NCBI RefSeq assembly: GCF_051020975.1
Contig: NW_027478160.1
Coordinates: forward strand, 18,312,001-18,376,000
DNA: 64,000 nucleotides
From: Osmia lignaria lignaria
Lineage: Eukaryota; Arthropoda; Insecta; Hymenoptera; Megachilidae
Reading direction: 5' to 3'
Part shown: positions 62,071 through 64,000 of the stretch, piece after piece
Numbering within the stretch: position 1 is the first letter of the stretch
How the letters are laid out: the number at the start of each line of letters is the position of its first letter
Translations under genes and position numbers: made by a program
The notes under the pieces: generated by a model
Told to the model about the DNA's origin: nothing
Database searches by the model: none
What the model saw: only the letters and a program-made list of their open reading frames with translations

Positions 62071-63680
62071 TTGCAGATTTATCTCGAGGGAAGGGGTCTG
62101 ACGGACATATTTCGAGATATTTCTTCTTCTTGTTGTTCTTCTTCTGCACAGCTAAGCTGGAAGCGGCATTTGCGGCTCGCACTAGTGCAGAGTTATATCA
62201 AAGAAAGGGGCCACGGTGTTTCTGTATCTCTATTATGTTGGTGCGGCTTCGGATCTTTTAAATATCTCGATATATCTCGAAAACTACGCATCTGATCAAA
62301 AAATATCATAGAACATAAATTGTAGGAAACATAATTGTCTACAAAAAAGGTCTCTTAACATTTTGGCATAGCTCGCTTCGTTTCCGAGATATTTGCAGAT
62401 ATATCTCAAGGGAAGGGGCCTGACGGACATATTTCGAGATATTTCTTCTTCTTGTTGTTCTTCTTCTGCACAGCTAAGCTGGAAGTGGCATTTGCAGCTC
62501 GCAATAGTGCAGAGTTATCTCAAAGAAAGGGGCCACGGTGTTTCTGTATCTCTATTATGTTGGTGCGGCTTCGGAACTTGTAAATATCTTGATATATCTC
62601 GAGAACTACGCGTCTGATCAAAAAATATCATAGAACATAAAAAGTGGGAAACTTAATTCTCTACAAAAAGGGTCTCTTAACATTTTGCCATAGCTCGCTT
62701 CGTTTCCGAGATATTTGCAGATTTATCTCAAGGGAAGGGGCCTGACGGACATATTTCGAGATATTTCTTCTTCTTGTTGTTCTTCTTCTGCACAGCTAAG
62801 CTGGAAGTGGCATTTGCGGCTCGCACTAGTGCACAGTTATCTCAAAGAAAGGGGCCACGGTGTTTCTGTATCTCTATTATGTTGGTGCGGCTTCGGAACT
62901 TTTAAATATCTTGATATATCTCTAGAACTACGCATCTGATCAAAAAATATCATAGAAGATAAAAAGTAGGAAACTTAATTCTCTACAAAAAAGGTCTCTT
63001 AACATTTTCCCATAGCTGGCATCGTTTCCGAGATATTTGCAGATTTATCTCAAGGGAAGGGGCCTGACGGACATATTCCGAGATATTTCTTCTTCTTGTT
63101 GTTCCTCTTCTGCACAGCTAAGCTGGAAGTGGCATTTGCAGCTCGCAATAGTGCAGAGTTATCTCAAAGAAAGGGGCCACGGTGTTTCTGTATCTCTATT
63201 ATGTTGGTGCGGCTTCGGAACTTTTAAATATCTTGATATATCTCGAGAACTACGCATCTGATCAAAAAATATCATAGAACATAAAAAGCAGGAAACTTAA
63301 TTCTCTACAAAAAAGGTCTCTTAACATTTTGCCATAGCTCGCTTCGTTTCCGAGATATTTGCAGATTTATCTCAAGGGAAGGGGCCTGACGGACATATTT
63401 CGAGATATTTCTTCTTCTTGTTGTTCTTCTTCTGCACAGCTAAGCTGGAAGTGGCATTTGCAGCGCGCAATAGTGCAGAGTTATCTCAAAGAAAGGGGCC
63501 ACGGTGTTTCTGTATCTCTATTATGTTGGTGCGGCTTCGGAACGTTTAAATATCTTGATATATCTCGAGAACTACGCATCTGATCAAAAAATATCATAGA
63601 ACATGAAAAGTAGGAAACTTAATTCTCTACAAAAAAGGTCTCTTAACATTTTGCCATAGCTCTCTTCGTTTCCGAGATAT
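60461..63680 (+). repeat. Pentamer (1610 bp) present twice
   Basis: 60461-62070 is repeated at 62071-63680. Both units show ATCTCGAGGGAAGG, AAGCGGCATTTGCGG, TTATATCAAAG, CATAATTGTCTAC, AAAAAGTGGG, ATATCTCTAGAAC, TTTTCCCATAGCTGGCATCG and AAAAAGCAGG. Differences noted include ATATCGCGAG (60985) against ATATCTCGAG (62595). Only one copy of this pentamer exists in the first super-unit (51767-53376). Confidence 0.87.
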
Positions 63681-64000
63681 TTGCAGATTTATCTCAAGGG
63701 AAGGGGCCTGACGGACATATTTCAAGATATTTCTTCTTCTTGTTGTTCTTCTTCTGCACAGCTAAGCTGGAAGTGGCATTTGCAGCTCGCAATAGTGCAG
63801 AGTTACCTCAAAGAAAGGGGCCACGGTGTTTCTGTATCTCTATTATGTTGGTGCCGCTTCGGAACTTTTAAATATCTGGATATATCTCGAGAACTACGCA
63901 TCTGATCAAAAAATATCATAGAACATAAAAAGTAGGAAACTTAATTCTCTACAAAAAAGGTCTCTTAACATTTTGCCATAGCTCGCTTCGTTTCCGAGAT
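63681..64000 (+). repeat. Last monomer, cut 2 bp short by the window
   Basis: 320 of 322 bp are present. It has private changes (TTTCAAGATATT, GTGCCGCTTCGG, ATCTGGATATATC) and does not continue the pentamer before it. The array runs on past the right edge. Confidence 0.93.

Larger units (their letters stand above)
1..64000. repeat. Satellite DNA array, 322-bp monomer, about 199 tandem copies
   Basis: The window is a single head-to-tail array in one orientation. The landmark TTTCCGAGATATTTGCAG recurs every 322 bp from the first line to the last. From 253 to 63681 the distance is 63428 bp, which is 197 x 322 minus 6, and the six missing bases are six single-base deletions. No insertion, inversion, transposon or unique sequence interrupts it. 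The reference monomer is about 39% G+C. Monomer variants are arranged in higher-order repeats. This is satellite DNA by definition; a centromeric, pericentromeric or sex-chromosome location is inference and cannot be decided here. Neither array edge lies in the window, so the true length exceeds 64 kb. Confidence 0.98.

Noticed and set aside
1..64000. CRISPR array
   Set aside because: There are no short repeats with unique spacers. The whole 322-bp unit is repeated and no cas genes are present.
1..64000. Transposon, retroelement or viral insertion
   Set aside because: The monomer phase is never broken, there are no terminal repeats or target duplications, and no transposase, reverse transcriptase or integrase motif appears in any frame.
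1..64000. Assembly artefact by repeated insertion of one read consensus
   Set aside because: Neighbouring monomers differ by many base changes and form ordered higher-order repeats with private markers, which a simple stutter would not produce. Errors in copy number cannot be excluded without reads.
1..64000. Naming the host species or a known satellite family
   Set aside because: The AT-rich style with repeated ATCTCGAAAACTAC and TGATCAAAAAAT recalls insect repeats, but this is an impression only. A database search against satellite libraries would be needed to decide it.

Overview
The whole 64 kb window is one uninterrupted head-to-tail satellite DNA array. The monomer is 322 bp, and about 198.8 monomer lengths fit in the window. 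Counting from the TTGCAG at 253, 197 complete monomers and one monomer missing its last 2 bp can be stepped through without a break. The only length changes are six monomers of 321 bp. I found no protein-coding gene, rRNA, tRNA, transposon, CRISPR array or unique sequence. Each monomer carries an ORF of about 74 codons that starts at TTG, not ATG. I treat it as a by-product of the repeat, because its substitutions are mostly amino-acid changing and 16 monomers have lost it.

Organism: this is a eukaryotic nuclear genome, most likely pericentromeric or other constitutive heterochromatin. The reference monomer is about 39% G+C and has 11 CpG dinucleotides, close to random expectation. That argues against a vertebrate or plant satellite with heavy CpG methylation and is easier to reconcile with an invertebrate such as an insect. 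The species cannot be named from the sequence.

Monomer layout (reference copy 253-574): a 26-bp element at 255-280 that recurs at 369-394 (23 of 26 identical); a triplet tract of three TTC, two TTG and three TTC at 303-326; two adjacent ATATCTCG copies at 444-461; an invariant BclI site TGATCA at 475-480; and an AT-rich segment with three short A-tracts. The hexamer GAGATA or its complement TATCTC occurs six or seven times per monomer.

Higher-order layout, left to right: 1-5082 mixed variants with displaced copies 8 monomers apart; 5083-13031 dimer (644 bp) and tetramer (1288 bp) repeats; 13032-14963 a trimer (966 bp) present twice; 15065-17318 divergent, little-amplified monomers; 17319-20860 trimer repeats; 20650-23192 a 1287-bp tetramer present twice; 21905-31161 a 3.2-kb block copied at an offset of 5795 bp, plus a block copied from 18929 at 6438 bp; 31484-35669 trimer repeats; 35670-42106 mixed tetramers and degenerate monomers with a tandemly doubled 321-bp monomer; 42107-45326 trimers; 45327-62070 a 27-monomer (8694 bp) super-unit seen almost twice; 60461-63680 a pentamer (1610 bp) present twice. 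The pattern is what repeated unequal exchange and gene conversion at several scales would leave.
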